Shown: positions 1-12,274, counted from the first letter of the stretch. The stretch: DNA of 64,000 nt from Halicephalobus mephisto (GCA_009193035.1 SWDT01000127.1:248001-312000); one strand, 5' to 3'. The notes: generated from the sequence alone by a model not told the origin. Numbers and translations are program-made.

Positions 1-3000
1 TCAAAAAATTGAAAAAAATTGAAAATGTACAGTATTCGAATAAAAATACAAAATATTAAAATTTTTAAATATCAATTTTTAATTTTTGCAAATACCGTAT
101 CTATATAGTGTTTTGGAAAATATTTAAATTTATTTTTTTAAAGTTGTTCAATTTTTAAAAATTTTTTTGATTGTTTTTGATAATTTTGGTCTTCCAATTT
201 TTGAAAACTCATGACGACAGAAATCAAACATGAAAAATTTTGGGAGTTTTCGGCGCCCACGGCACTTGAGTCTCGGGAGTCTGGGGTTTAAACAGAAGCC
301 TCAGGAGAGGGCTTTGGGAGGTGACGTACTTGATTGAAGAGCCAGAAGTTTTCTCAGTTTTTGAATTTTCCAGAATCTTTGGTTACTTAAAGCTTAAAAA
401 TAAATTACGAAATTCCAGTAGGACTGTTTTTTATTTTTTTAAAAACAATAATTCCCAAAAATTAAAAAAAAAGTTATTTTTTATTTTCAAAAAAAACTTT
501 TAAATTTAAAAACAATAATTTCCAAGAAATTAAAAAAAAAGTTATTTTTAATTTTCAAAAAAAAATAATTTTCAAAAATTAAAAAAAATTTTAAAAATTA
601 AAAAAAAAAGTTATTTTTAATTTTCAAAAAAAATTTTTAAATTAAAAAGAACTTTTTAAATTTAAAAATAACAATTTCCAAAAATTAAAAAAAAAAGTTA
701 TTTTTAATTTTCAAAAATTTAAAAAATTCTTAAATTTTCGAAAAAAAGTTATTTTTAAATATTTTCTAAAATTTTTTGTTTTTTAATTTTTTTAAGTCTT
801 TGTAAAATTGATTAAGATTTAAAATAAAATAAATAATTAAGAAATTAGAGAAATTAAAAATGATCATTTTCACGAAATTATCTGGAGTTAAATTTCTTTA
901 ATTTTTTTAGGAATTTTCAGAATTTTTAATTTCAGAAAATAATTCAAAAATTTTATTTAATTTTTAAAGATTTCACAATTTGCTAAATCCTAAAAATTCT
1001 GGAATTTTTAATTTTAAATAAAAATTTGAAATTTTTATTAAATTTTAAAAAGTTTTAAAATTTTCTAACATCTTTGAAAATTTCGTGATTTTTTATTAAA
1101 TTCTATAAAATTCCAAAATCTTTGAAAAATTATTTCGAAATTTTTATTCAATTCTGAAAAAATCTAAAATTAAAAAAATTAAAAAATTTCAATTTTGCTA
1201 AATCCTAAAAATTCTAGAATTTTTGATTTTAAAAATTTAAAATTTTCTAACATCTTCAAAAATTTCAATTTTACTAAATTCTAAAAATTTTGAAAATCTT
1301 CCTCCAGATTCCAAAAATTCCTAAAAATTCAAATTTTTGAAATAAAAAATCTCCAACAAAAAAATTTAAAAAATATCATTTAATCCAGAATTGTCAATTT
1401 TGAAAATATTTTCATCCTCAAAGTTCATTCAAGTGCTAAATTTGAATCCTAATTTTACACCTTGGAAACTATTTCTGGTCAGGAAATTTCCATTTTTAGA
1501 ATTGTCAAAAAAATTTTGGACAGATTGACGTATGTGGAAAAAAACGAAATTTTCACCAACCTCCCACGATGTTTGTTAGTTACAAAAAATAAAAATTCTT
1601 TTAAAAAATTAATTTTATTAAAAAAAAAATAAATTTTTATTAAAAAAAATAAATTTTTATTAAAAAAAATTAAATTTTATTAAAAAAAAAAATAAATTTT
1701 TATTAAAAAAAAATAAAAATTCTTTAAAAAAATAAATTTTATTAAACAAAAAAATAAAATTTTATTAAAAAAAATAAATTTTTATTAAAAAAAAATTAAT
1801 TTTTATCTGTAAAAAATAAATTTTTATCTTTAAAAAATAAAATTTTTTGTTTAAATAAAAATAATTTTTGAAAAAAAGTTAATTTTTTTTTAAGTAAATG
1901 ATTTTTTTGAATAACTTATTTTTTTAAAATAGTTCATTTTCATTTTTTTTTGTTTTTCTATTTTTACCGAACAGTTGGTATGTTCGGAACACTTTTGGAG
2001 CCCCAGGGGATTTGTGATTTCGATCAACTGACTCAAACCCGTGCCAGAAAACTAGGAAGTACCTCGAGGTGACGTAAAAACAGACAGATGACTTCTTGAC
2101 GAACAGCTGCGCAAAACGTGGATTTTCGGCTTGAAATCCATCTAGCAAAGTCAGTCATCTTGAAAAAGTCAGGTTATTTTTATAACATGAGTTTTTACGA
2201 AAGGTAATTTTTAATTATTTAAAGTTTTCCTGAGTGATGATACATTCGACTTTTTAGACTTTGTTAAAATAACTTTTTAAACTGTATGTTTATCATTGTA
2301 TTATTTGTATCAGTACTTTATGGAACAGTAATTTTGTGTTTTTTACGTCCAAAAAAGGGAAAATTCTGTGAAATTTATTTTTATAAAATTACAAAAGAAA
2401 ATTTTAAAGAAATTTAAAAAATTTTTAAATTAAAAAAGAAAAAATTTTAAAGAAATTTAAAAAAAATTCTTTTAATTTGAAGAAAATTAAAAAGAAAAAA
2501 GTTAAAAAAGTTCGAAAATGATCGACTAATTGTCGGTGGGAGGTCATTGAGGTTGCCTGTGTCTCGGCGCGAAAGAATACTGTACGGCGTTGTTCTTTCA
2601 CAAATCGTCGATTTCATGAAACATTAATTTTTATTACTTTTTGATTTTTTTACTTATTGAATCCTCATAACTTCAGTTAAATTTTTTTTATATTGTTCAA
2701 AGTTAAATAAACACAATTTTTATCTGATTTCCCATTAATATTATCGGTAATCTGGAAATTTAAATTCCTACATTGTCCAACTAAAACTTTAAAATCTTCC
2801 AAAACTACTTGTTTTATGAAAATTAAAAATACTAATTTACCGAAAACTTAATAAAACGATTAGTTTGTCTTCCCAATACTTCATTCATTTTCAGTTAATT
2901 TTTTTGTGGATCAAATCTCAAGACAAATTACTTATTCATTTCACGAGAAATTTCCCAAGAAAGAAGGTTTTATTTCCCTCATTAAGGAATCCAACAATCT

Positions 3001-3772
3001 TCGAAAATGATTCATAAACTTTGATGGTTTCAGTTTCGTTCCAACGCAATCCAAACTTGCCAATTTGGGGTTTCCTTTTTTCATTTACCATTCCGAGTCT
3101 TCTGGAAGGGGGAATGGGTAAATAGGGATTTCTTTTTTGGCATTTCTTATAAGAGGAGGAGTGGGATACTGTAGAGCATTAAAGAGACAATTTTCAGTTT
3201 TTTAATAAATTATAAACTTCCAGACTTTAGGAATTAAATTTTTGTAAATTTAGTATTTTAGTAATTTTCACTCTGCGTCCTGTAGTTAATCAATTACGAT
3301 CTGCCCTCAGGGCATGCCCAAGACCTTGCTTCCGTCCGACAGTTTCCAAAATTTTAGAATGTTTGAAAACATGAAAATTCCAAGAATCCTAATCAAACAT
3401 GTATCCAGGAAGTTGGCAAAGGTTTAACAATACATCCTTCCGTGTTGTTTTTTGACTTTTTAAAATTTACGAGTTTTCAAACATGATAATTTCTATTTTT
3501 GGGATTTTTTAATTTAAAAATTTTGAATAATAATAGTATCCGTTTTTGGGATTTTTTGACTTTAGAATTTTCAAGCATAATGGTGTCTATTTTTGGAATT
3601 TTTGACTTTTTTAAAGTCACTAATGGCAGGCCCCCACTCCCGGATACACGTGTCTCGATTCCTGACTAGTTATTTTCCTTCTGAATTTTTATGCTCAGTG
3701 ATTTTTAGTTTCTCTATTTCTTCAGAATATTCAGTTCACTGTAGAAGACAAAATTCCTCCTAAATTACAGTA
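1..3772. other. AT-rich intergenic DNA, no supported gene
   Basis: This stretch is dominated by A-run/T-run low-complexity sequence, including an (A)n-TAAATTTTTATT tract at about 1600-1860. Short GC-richer islands at about 240-330, 1970-2160, 2520-2600 and 3280-3440 contain no frame with convincing splice signals. The last few hundred bases upstream of 3773 would hold the promoter of the neuropeptide gene; no specific element was recognised there. Confidence 0.6.
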
Positions 3773-4246
3773 ATGATGAAAGTCGAAATTGCTTTGTTTA
3801 CTGTTTTTTTGGCCGTTGTTTATTCTGCTCCAACAAATGACGGACAGCAAATTGGAAAAAATGGTAAAAAAAGTTTAATTTTGTTTTTCTAAAAAAGTTT
3901 TTAGTTTTGAACGACAATTGGATGAAGAGAGTTCCGACTGATCTTGTTGAAGAAGAAGATTACGAAGAAATGGACAAAAGAGTTGGACCTAGAAATCCCT
4001 ACTCTTGGATGAATCAAATTGGAGTAAGAAAAAATTTAATTACTGTAGAAATGAAAAAAATTACAGCGTTCTAAAAGAGCCAGAAATCCGTATTCTTGGA
4101 TGGTCCAATCTGGTATGGATGACGAATTTCCAATCACCTACAGCTGGCTCAGAGGAGTCAGCAAGAAATCTCGTAATCCTTATTCTTGGATGGCCGAACC
4201 GAGGAGAACAAAGAATCCTTACTCGTGGATGAACTTTGTCAATTAA
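3773..4246 (+). CDS. Neuropeptide precursor with NPYSWM repeats (129 aa)
   Basis: Three exons: 3773-3863, 3905-4023 and 4067-4246. The two introns are only about 41-43 bp, with GTAAAA/TTTTTAG and GTAAGA/TTACAG ends, and the joined frame is open from ATG to TAA. Residues 1-18 form a signal peptide (hydrophobic core ALFTVFLAVVYS). The mature part has basic cleavage sites (MKR, DKR, RSKR, SKK, PRR). Four copies of the core NPYSWM each follow Arg or Lys: RNPYSWMNQIG, RNPYSWMVQSG, RNPYSWMAEP and KNPYSWMNFVN. A fifth, degenerate copy reads TYSWLRG. The first repeat ends in Gly before RSKR, so it could be amidated; the last ends at the stop codon. An acceptor-like TTACAG ends 2 bases before the start, which suggests SL trans-splicing or a 5'UTR intron. 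I cannot place it in a named peptide family. It lies tail-to-tail with the GPCR gene, 146 bp away. Confidence 0.87.
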
Positions 4247-4392
4247 TCTTTCAAAAATTAATTTTTTCTTTCTTTAGAAAGAACATTCCATTTTTTTCAT
4301 GATTATTTGGTTCTGGCATTTGAGTAAATCATTAACCTGTTGAAGTACTAAATAGATTTATTGATATGGAGAAAAATGCGAAATTTATAAAA

Positions 4393-7300
4393 TTAGTACT
4401 TCCTCGAGAGATCAGGAGTCTTGGAGGAAGAAGGACCGTTGTTGGAGTACTTTTGTCTGGTGGAAAACCCGGAAAGAGTAGTGTACTCTGCAGATCTAGG
4501 TTTTGAAGAAAGAGCAGAGTTGTTCCAGAAACAGCATCTGGAGACGAAGAATCTGATTCCGTACATGGTCCTTAGATGAGCTCGGTATCTAGAAAAATGG
4601 GAAAATTATTAAACAAAAATAAAAAATATTTAAAAAATGAAAATTGTTAAATAAAAAGTATAAAATTTTGAAATTACTAAAATTACCTGCTAGAATACTT
4701 TGTATAAAAAATGAAACTTGATGAACTGTTGATGACGATGAGGATGTTGTTTATGTCGTTGAGAAGGAACCCGATTGGATGGTGAAACAGGGCTGGATTG
4801 AAAATTTCGAGGACATTCAGACAGAAGGACAAAGTGTAACAGAAAAGAAACACTGAAATTAGTTTTAATAAAAAATTAATTTTAAAAAATAAATAATTTA
4901 AAACTCTTAATTTTTAGCATGATTGAATTTTAATATTTCCGTGTTCATTGAAAGTTGATCTTTTTGAAGTTATTTTTTATTCAATGGTAATTAATGTCAC
5001 GGCATGTGAAATGAACTCTGAACACGAAAATCCCTGAAACTGTCAAGTTCCCATATTTTAAGTGTCGATGACATCAGGCGTGAAGCGGAACATGAGGGAA
5101 ACAAATTTTCGTTGCACATGTTCCTGATAATCATGGTGAAATGTTAATTTTTAGGCATGAATAGAATCGTAAAGAAATTTTTAAAAAAGTCAACTTTCGC
5201 GAAAATTCTTGAAGATCAAATGGATTTGTTAATTTTTAAGTACGAATGATATTATGCGCAAGAAAAAATCCAGAAAAATCAACTTTAGTCGCGAAAATCC
5301 CGAAAAATTATATTAAAATTGTTAATTTTTAGGTACGAGTAGGAGGACGCGTGAGAAGAAATTTAAAAAAGGAAAAAAGTCAACTCTCGCCGCGACAGTC
5401 CCTGAAAATCGCGATCAACTTGTTTGTTCCCAAATGCGAATGGAAGGACGCGCGAAAGGAACAGAAGAGGAGAGAGAGAAATGACAACTCTCGCCGCGAC
5501 AGTCCCTGAAGACTGTACGAATGGAACGATGTGCAAAAAAACAGTTAAGCGTGCGAATGAAATTAACGGAAGCTTTTTTATATCAGATTTATTTTTTAAA
5601 TTTTTTTATCTTTTGTTTAATGCGTTTGTTCTAAAGTAAATCCTTACTAAAGATACCGTATTAATGTAAATATTAAATAATAAGTAGTTTTAAAGAGATA
5701 ATTAAACTTACCTATCACGACAAAAAGCATCATTTTCGCCGTCGAATGTTCCCTTTTTTCTGAAGCCACGAGTTCTCTTCTGGTTTCTCCTGCTTCCAGA
5801 ATAGTTCTGGCTACCTGAAAATAAATGAAATTTTATAGAAAATATATCAAACTTAATAGTAACTTTTTATAAAAAATAAAAATAAAAATTTTTTAAGAAA
5901 TAGTCTCGAGAGGAATTTACAGATGTTTTTAGAACCTAAACTAGCCTAAAATTTCGTAATTATTTATATATGAACTTCTTAAAAAGTAGTCTCGAGGGGA
6001 ATTTACGGATGTTTTTAGAACCTAAACTGGCCTAAAATCCTCATTTTGTTCAGTAATTCCTTTGTAATGTTTTAGAAATGCCTGAGAAGGATTCATTAAT
6101 TTCTTTTAATTTTTAAATGTTATTTTTATAAAAAGTTCGGGATTTCTGATTTTTAGGGATTTTTATAAATCTAAAAACGAACCTGCAGATTGAGAATGCA
6201 GAGGACGATCAAGGGCAACACGAATTGCGTGACCAATGTGGCTATGTTCTGGTACAGTACCATGTACCAGTAATTATCCCTCAATCTCCCGATGATTATT
6301 TGGTCATCTGCTGCATCATCGTCAGTGTTGATTCTGTATTCCCAGAATCTGACGAAATTGTAACCAACAGAAAAAATAAAAATTATCGTTATAGTTAATA
6401 TTGCTCGAGATCTAAAAAATTTGAGTTTAACTAAGGATTTTTAAACAAAAACTTACACAGTACAGTATATCCTGACTGCGAAGGGATGACAGACAGCCAG
6501 ATACCGGTCGATCGTGATGCTGACTAACATCCAAACGGACATTGTTTGGGCCATTAAGGTCACTGGATAAGCGTAAACAAGCACTTTCGAAGTCATTTGC
6601 ATTGAAAAACCTAAAAAATTGCTAAATAATAACTTTATCCCAAAAACAGTATTTAAAAAACGAAAGTAAATTATTGTTTTGGTCCTGACACGAACAATGA
6701 CGTGAGTTGATCAGCACAAGAACTGAAGTCGAAGTTGGTTTTCGACTCTTGGAAATGAAGCTGGGGTCTTCTATCTAATAAATATAGAAAGTAGGAAACA
6801 TTGCAATTTCATCAAAAATAACAAAAACATTTTTCGTGTTAGGACCAAAGTTGAACGTAACTCGGTTGAAATTCATTATTTTTCGACAAACTTTTTTAAA
6901 AATAAAGTTCAAATCTTCCTTTATCTAATAGAAATTAAAAATTATTTTTAAAATATTCAGAAATCATCAGAAATAGCATCAGAAGAAGATGAAATTATTT
7001 TTCGTGTCGAGACCAAAATTGAACGATTTTTTCGTTAAAATGTTGAATTTAAATTGAAAATCACAATAAATAGATAATGCTAAATAAATTTTTGCAAAAT
7101 GATGGTTATGTAAAAAGTGAAATTTGAACGTACCTGGAATGACCTTCTGGATCTGGCTCAAGGAGAAAACGGGGATGGCCAAGAGCAACAAGCAAAGATC
7201 ACTGGCACTTAATCCAGCGAGAAGGACGTTGATGGATCTCTTTCGGAACGACGGGGAAGTGAATATGATGAGCGAGAGGGTGTTCATGACGGCTCCAGAT

Positions 7301-7826
7301 ATGCACATGGTAACCATGATTACTGTAAACAACAGGGAGAGCGTTGACAACAGATCTGTAAATTTGTTAATTTTTAAATTAATTTTAACAATAAAGAAAT
7401 TTTAAAAAATATTTTTGAAAATAGAAAATTTAAAAAATTTATCGAAAATTATTTAATCGAATTTTTTATTTTTTTAAATTTATTTTTTAATAAAAATAAA
7501 AATTAGAAAATTTTTGAAAATTTATTTTATTAAAAAAATATTTTTGAAAATAGAAAATTTAAAAAATTTATCGAAAACTCTCACCACGAAAATTATTTAA
7601 TCAAATTTTTTATTTTTTAAAATAAATTTAAAATTATTTTTATTCAATTTTTAATAAAAATTAAAATTGGAAAATTTTTGGAAATTTATTTTATTTAAAA
7701 ATATTTTTGTTATTTTTGAAAAAAATAAACCTGGTTCGTAAACTTCGAATCCGTCATCGAGTCGATTTCGTCATTGATCGAATTGTTAATTATACCGTAA
7801 TCAGAAGATGACGGAGTATTGTCCAT
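4393..7826 (-). CDS. FMRFamide-receptor-like class A GPCR (about 366 aa)
   Basis: Seven exons on the minus strand, read high to low: 7796-7826 (start, 3' edge uncertain), 7134-7355, 6457-6610, 6183-6411, 5712-5814, 4687-4852 and 4393-4588. All phases match. TM1-TM2 are in exon 2 (ends NVLLAGLSASDLCLLLLAIP). TM3 ends in DRYLAVCHPF, the DRY motif. Exon 4 has YNFVRFWEY in TM4, a hallmark of the FMRFamide/myosuppressin-type receptor group, followed by a short acidic second extracellular loop and TM5. Exon 5 is intracellular loop 3 plus the start of TM6 (REHSTAKMMLFVV). Exon 6 holds TM7 with NSSSSFIFY in place of the usual NPxxY, as in FMRFamide receptors. The C-tail is Ser-rich and ends SRKY. The ATG follows an acceptor (TTTTTCCAG) by about 30 bp. 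The donor TACG/GTATAATT of exon 1 is the only one seen that keeps frame; a longer first exon ending at 7731 does not. Confidence 0.9.
4853..5711. repeat. Intronic degenerate repeat, CGAC(A/G)GTCCCTGAA units
   Basis: This is GPCR intron 5. Between about 4990 and 5530 a unit of roughly 100-130 bp recurs. It centres on CTCTCGCCGCGACAGTCCC followed by TGAA and a TTAATTTTTAGGTACGA-like spacer. A related unit occurs at about 27640 (CTCTCGCCACGAAAGTCCC). The stretch has short open frames, but they follow the repeat. Confidence 0.55.
6677..6945. repeat. Dispersed intronic element, copy 1
   Basis: This lies in GPCR intron 2. A 173-bp core (6677-6849) is bounded by inverted repeats, TTTTGGTCCTGACACGAA at the left and TTCGTGTTAGGACCAAA at the right. 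Homology with the copy at 17047 continues past the right inverted repeat to about 6945. The two copies differ at only a few positions in the core. Confidence 0.8.
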
Positions 7827-7954
7827 TTTTTAGGAATGTCTCTGATATGTGGTTGTCTGGAAAAACAGTTTAATTATTAATTATTGCTGAAATAAAAAGT
7901 ATATCTTTACTCGAACAATAAAGATATAATTTATATATTAATTTCAACCTTAAT

Positions 7955-8620
7955 GACAGGGAATCTCACTAATGTCCCTACAGTATGCCACGCTCCCTGA
8001 TGTTCAGACTATTTCTTTGGATTCTCTATTTCTAGTCTAGTTTTTCTATTTCAACACAAAAGACAGTACATAGTATACGGTATATCGATGTCCTATATGC
8101 ACACAGAAAATGGTATATGATATATAAGCTATCGATGTATTATGTACACATTACTAAAGAGAAAATAAAAGTATATTAATAGTCTTTACTAATACGATAA
8201 GATATAAATAACAATTATTATGCTTCTTTCACATAGGACAACAGGGAATCTCACTAATGTCCCTACAGTATGCCACGCTCCCTGATGTTCAGGCTATTTC
8301 TTCGGATTCTATCTTTCTAGTCTAGTTTTTCTGTTTCAACACAAAAGACCGTACATAGTATACGGTATATCGATGTCCTATATGCACAGAAAATGGTACA
8401 TGATATATAAGCTATCGATGTATTATGTACATATTACTAAAGAGAAAATAAAAGTATATTAATAGTCTTTACTCGAAGAATAAAAATAATGATTTATATA
8501 TTTCATTTTACACAACTACAACAGGGAACCTCACTCATTTTCTACAGTACTCTACATCCCCTGATATTCAGGAGATCTCTTCAGGTGTTCTCTAGTCTAG
8601 GTTTCAGTCCTGATAGTTAT
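7955..8620. repeat. Tandem repeat, about 285-bp unit, 2.4 copies
   Basis: A block starting CAGGGAATCTCACTAATGTC at 7955 recurs almost unchanged at about 8240. Both copies share GTATACGGTATATCGATGTC and AGCTATCGATGTATTATGTA. A more diverged partial copy begins near 8520 (GGGAACCTCACTCATTTTCT). Each contains CCCTGATNTTCAGG, which also occurs in the arrays at 13.6-14.0 kb and, inverted, at 33.5-34.0 kb. Confidence 0.85.
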
Positions 8621-8864
8621 AAAAAAGTATAAAATCAAAACCACGAGAAAAAAGAAGATACAGAATTTTTTCTAAAATAAACCTCGGGGCTTACTTTTTC
8701 GATCATATCCTGAGTCGTCAATTTTGAACTTTCGAATCGAATTAATTTTGAGCTAATTCGAGTTTGGATTCAAAATTGAATCTTTCAATTTTCAATGTTC
8801 GATTCGAAAATCAAAGATTTCGGAAAATCAACAACTCTGATCATGTTATAAAGGGGGGTTTATT

Positions 8865-9025
8865 TTAGGAGGGGGACTTATTTTAGGAAGGAGGATTTAT
8901 TTTAGAAGAGGGACTTATTTTAGAAGGGGGTTTGTTTTAAAAGAGGGACTTATTTTAAAACAGGGGTTTATTTTAAAAGGGGGACTTATTTTAGGAGGGG
9001 GGAGGGGGGTTTGTTTTAGAGGAAA
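8865..9025 (+). repeat. G-rich minisatellite, about 21-bp unit
   Basis: Units of the form GGGGGACTTATTTTAGGA repeat about seven times, with G runs of three to six separated by TTATTTTA-like spacers. It ends in a GGAGGGGGGAGGGGGG-like block. The purine-rich strand is the + strand and has several runs that could form a G-quadruplex, though the spacers are long. Confidence 0.8.
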
Positions 9026-11727
9026 TACGGTAACTTAATATTTTTATTTTCCTTCAGAAGGTACGAACTCTCGTTATCCAGAACTTCTGTTAATGACGTT
9101 GAAATTAATCCTTTTGAATAAACAGTAGAGAACCAAGTTCTGGCATGTGCCAGGATTAGGAAACGACATCCAGAAACAATAAATTAGTTTTTCCAAAAAG
9201 ATAAAATCACACAAACGTGGAAATTTAAAAATTAGAATTTTGAAAATTCTTTAAATTTTTCGAAAATTAGCATCGAAATTTTTTAAAATAAAATTACTGT
9301 AAAAATTTAAATATTCAAATTATTAAAAAATTTTCAGAAAAATTTAAAATTATAAAAATAAAAATTTTTCCAAAACGAATTTAAATTTTTGAGATTCGAA
9401 GTTTCATATAGTTCGAAATTAAAATATTATGAAGACTGAAAGTAAACAATTTTTTCTCAAAGTTGTCTCAACACGAAATTCTCAGAATTCCCTCATAAAT
9501 CGCCGGAATTTTTTGATTTAAATATTTTTATTAAAATTTTTTTATTATAAAAATTTCCGAAATTAATTATTTTTAAATAAAAAAATAAAAATTTCCGAAA
9601 TTAATTATTTTTAAATAAAAAAATAAAAATTTTCGAAATTATTTTTTTTTTAAAATAAAAAAATAAAAATTTTTTACAAAATTATTTTTGAAATTAATTT
9701 TTTTTTAGATAAAAAATAAGCGGACTTCAGAAGGACCACTTTTGTGTTCATTATGGTATTTCAAATCTATATGAATATTTTAATATATAATTACTGATAA
9801 TCAGAGGTTGTAACTCCACTTGACTTTACTTTAGAACTTTCTAAATTTATAAAAAAATAGATTTCAAAAAAATCATAAAAATTAAAAATCCTCACATAAG
9901 ATTTTTTAAAATTTCTAAAAAATTTTACTTTTAAATTTTTAAATTTTTAAAATTTTAAAATTTCTAAAAAATTTTTTATTTAAAAAATCTCTAAATTTTT
10001 TTTGGAATATTTTTGTAAAAATAAATATTTCTAATTTTTACAATAATTAATTATGAAATTGGGGTTACCATGTGGACTACTGTAGTGTCTAACAAGTTCT
10101 AGAAATTTCCTAGAGGTTATTTTGAGAAACATTTATTTTTAGTTTTTTAAATAAAATAATTATGGTTACAATTTAAAAAATATAAAATTCCATGTTTATG
10201 ATGATTCTTATTCCTAATTAGAAAGTTTTGAAATTTTTTTTCAGACAATTTCGAAAAAAATTAATTTTTTTTAACTTGGTGATTTCGATTTTTAATAATT
10301 TTTACACTTTTCGGTCCTGACTGGAAAATATCAAAATTCGTGCCGAGATAATTTCGAAGAAAATTTTTAATAAAATTTTTAATTTAAAAATTAAAAAAAA
10401 TTATTTTATTTAAAAAATAAAAAAATTTTAATTTAAAAATAAAAAAAAATTATTTTACTTAAAAATTTAAAAAAATTTTTAATTTAAAATTAAAAAAAAT
10501 TATTTTAGAAAAGTTTTAATTAATAATTATAGAAAACCTATAATAAAAAAGCCTTGGTGAAATTCTTAAGTTATCATTATCCCTTAGGCAACGGTAATTG
10601 GTGACTACTGTCAAGAAAAATAAATTTAATTTTTTTTGCTTCTGAATCTGGTTCCTTGGAGACAGGTGGAATGACATTTGCTGATCAACTTCTGAAGCAA
10701 ATTATTGGACGGCTGAGGAACTTCGAAAACAGGTGAAAAAAGCAATTGGATTAAATTAAACATAAAGTGCTCCGAAAATTTCGACTGGAGGTTAGATTTC
10801 AGATTATTAATGTTTTTAAAAAAAATAAAAAACTAATTTTAATATTTTAAAAAATTTGAAAAATAAATTTAAAAATTTAAAAATTTAAAAAAATCAATTT
10901 TAATGTTTAAAAAAATTTAAAAAAATCAATTTTAATGTTTAAAAAATTTAAAAAATCTAGAAAAATCAATTTTAAAATTTAAAAAAAATTTAAAAAATCT
11001 AAAAAAATCAATTTTAATGTTTAAAAAAAAGTAAAAAATCAATTTTGAAATTAAAATTTATTTTTTTGTTTAAAAAAAATAAAAAATCAATTTTAATGTT
11101 TAAAAAAAATAAAAAATCAATTTTAAAATAAGAAAAATTTAAAAAGGAAAAAAGTTTTTTGGTATTTCCGTTTTCGAAAAATAAATGGAGTAACTGGTCC
11201 GGAAAACCCAGCTGGGCTTTCTTTGAACACTGCCGGAATTAGCATGTCTAATTTGGAACTCGTCTTTCGGCCTTGTAACCATCATCGGCACTATTAATGG
11301 AATTTTTGCAAAATATTTTTTCGATTTAATTTGATAAAAATTATTTCATTATAGAAATTTTAATTACGAAATTTTTTTAAACGATCATTTTCGAAAAATT
11401 CAAAAATTTAAAAAATTCTAAAATTTTCGAAATTAAAAAAATTTTAAAAATTAAAAAATTTCGAAATTGAAAAAATTCTAAATTTTCGAAATTTGTTAAG
11501 ATATTAAAAATTTTGAAAAAAAATGACTTTTGGGATTTTCAAAAATCTGGTTTTTGAAATTAAAAAAATTAAAAATTTTATTAAATTCTAAAAACTTCTA
11601 TTAAGTTCTAGAATTTTCCAGAAACTCATCTTGGGTTTTGAAAATTTCAGATTTTTGTATTAGATTCTAAAAATTTCCCTTAAATTATGTACAAAAAAGT
11701 GTAACTTTCGGTTCAGTAAAAATCAGA
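9026..11727. other. AT-rich intergenic DNA, no supported gene
   Basis: Mostly A/T-run low-complexity sequence. From about 10790 to 11150 an AATCAATTTTAATGTTTAAA-type unit of 25-45 bp repeats. A short frame at about 10671-10733 begins ATGACATTTGCTGATC and ends at a GTGAAA donor, but no partner exon was found. A GC-richer patch at 11190-11290 holds nothing recognisable. Confidence 0.55.
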
Positions 11728-12274
11728 AATCGTCATTCTTAAATTTTGATTTTTATCACAAATGTGAAATATTTATAAAAATGTAACAATTTTGTCATTT
11801 TTTGCGATTGTTACTGTTGTGGACACATAGTCCCCATGACCGGAGATATTCAGAACACCGAAGTCTTAAGTTTCTTCTCTTCACTGGGGAGTACAGAAGG
11901 GAACACTTAGGTGTACCGACAGTCCTCCCGGGTGTAGTTTTGGCATTTATAATATTTATAATATTTGTTCCTATTTTGTATTGTTTCTCATTCTAAGGAA
12001 AAGACAACAGTTACGAAATCAAAAGTTTCGTTTTTTTAAACTTAATATATCGATATATTGGGTATAATGGATCAGATAAACCAGAGCCATTTTGACGTGT
12101 CCATAATCATATATAATCCGTTGCTATCAACAAAAAAAATTAGTTTTTAAAAAATATTAATCGTCATTATTAATTTTTGATTTTTATCACAAATGTGAAA
12201 TATTTATAAAAATGTAACAATTTTGTCATTTTTCGCGATTGTTACAAAATCGAAAATTTCGTTTTTTTAGTAAC
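11728..12274. repeat. Direct repeat pair; left copy interrupted by an LTR
   Basis: A segment of about 110 bp starting ATCGTCATT occurs at 11728-11814 plus 12010-12034, and again at about 12158-12274. Both copies contain TTTTTATCACAAATGTGAAA and TGTAACAATTTTGTCATTTT. In the right copy, GCGATTGTTACAAAATCGAA is continuous. In the left copy the same place is split by a 195-bp insertion. Confidence 0.85.
11815..12009. mobile_element. Solo LTR (195 bp) with 5-bp target duplication
   Basis: The insert starts TGTTGTGGAC and ends AAAGACAACA, so it has the TG...CA ends and short inverted repeats (TGTTGT/ACAACA) of an LTR. It is flanked on both sides by GTTAC (11810-11814 and 12010-12014). The homologous unoccupied copy near 12241 has a single GTTAC. 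A TATA-like tract lies near its right end. No internal coding part remains. The 5-bp duplication fits Gypsy or BEL/Pao elements; I cannot tell which. The 64-aa open frame across it is not a gene. Confidence 0.88.

Noticed and set aside
1924..2148. 74-codon minus-strand frame starting at TTG
   Set aside because: No ATG start, no consistent splice partner, and a second frame over the same DNA is equally open. There is no family signal.
10671..10735. Possible exon MTFADQLLKQIIGRLRNFEN on the + strand ending at a GTGAAA donor
   Set aside because: Protein-like, but only 21 codons, and no partner exon in the right phase was found in the next 2 kb.
11802..11996. 64-codon + frame with a hydrophobic end
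   Set aside because: It lies almost entirely inside the solo LTR and begins before its left edge; it is a chance frame.
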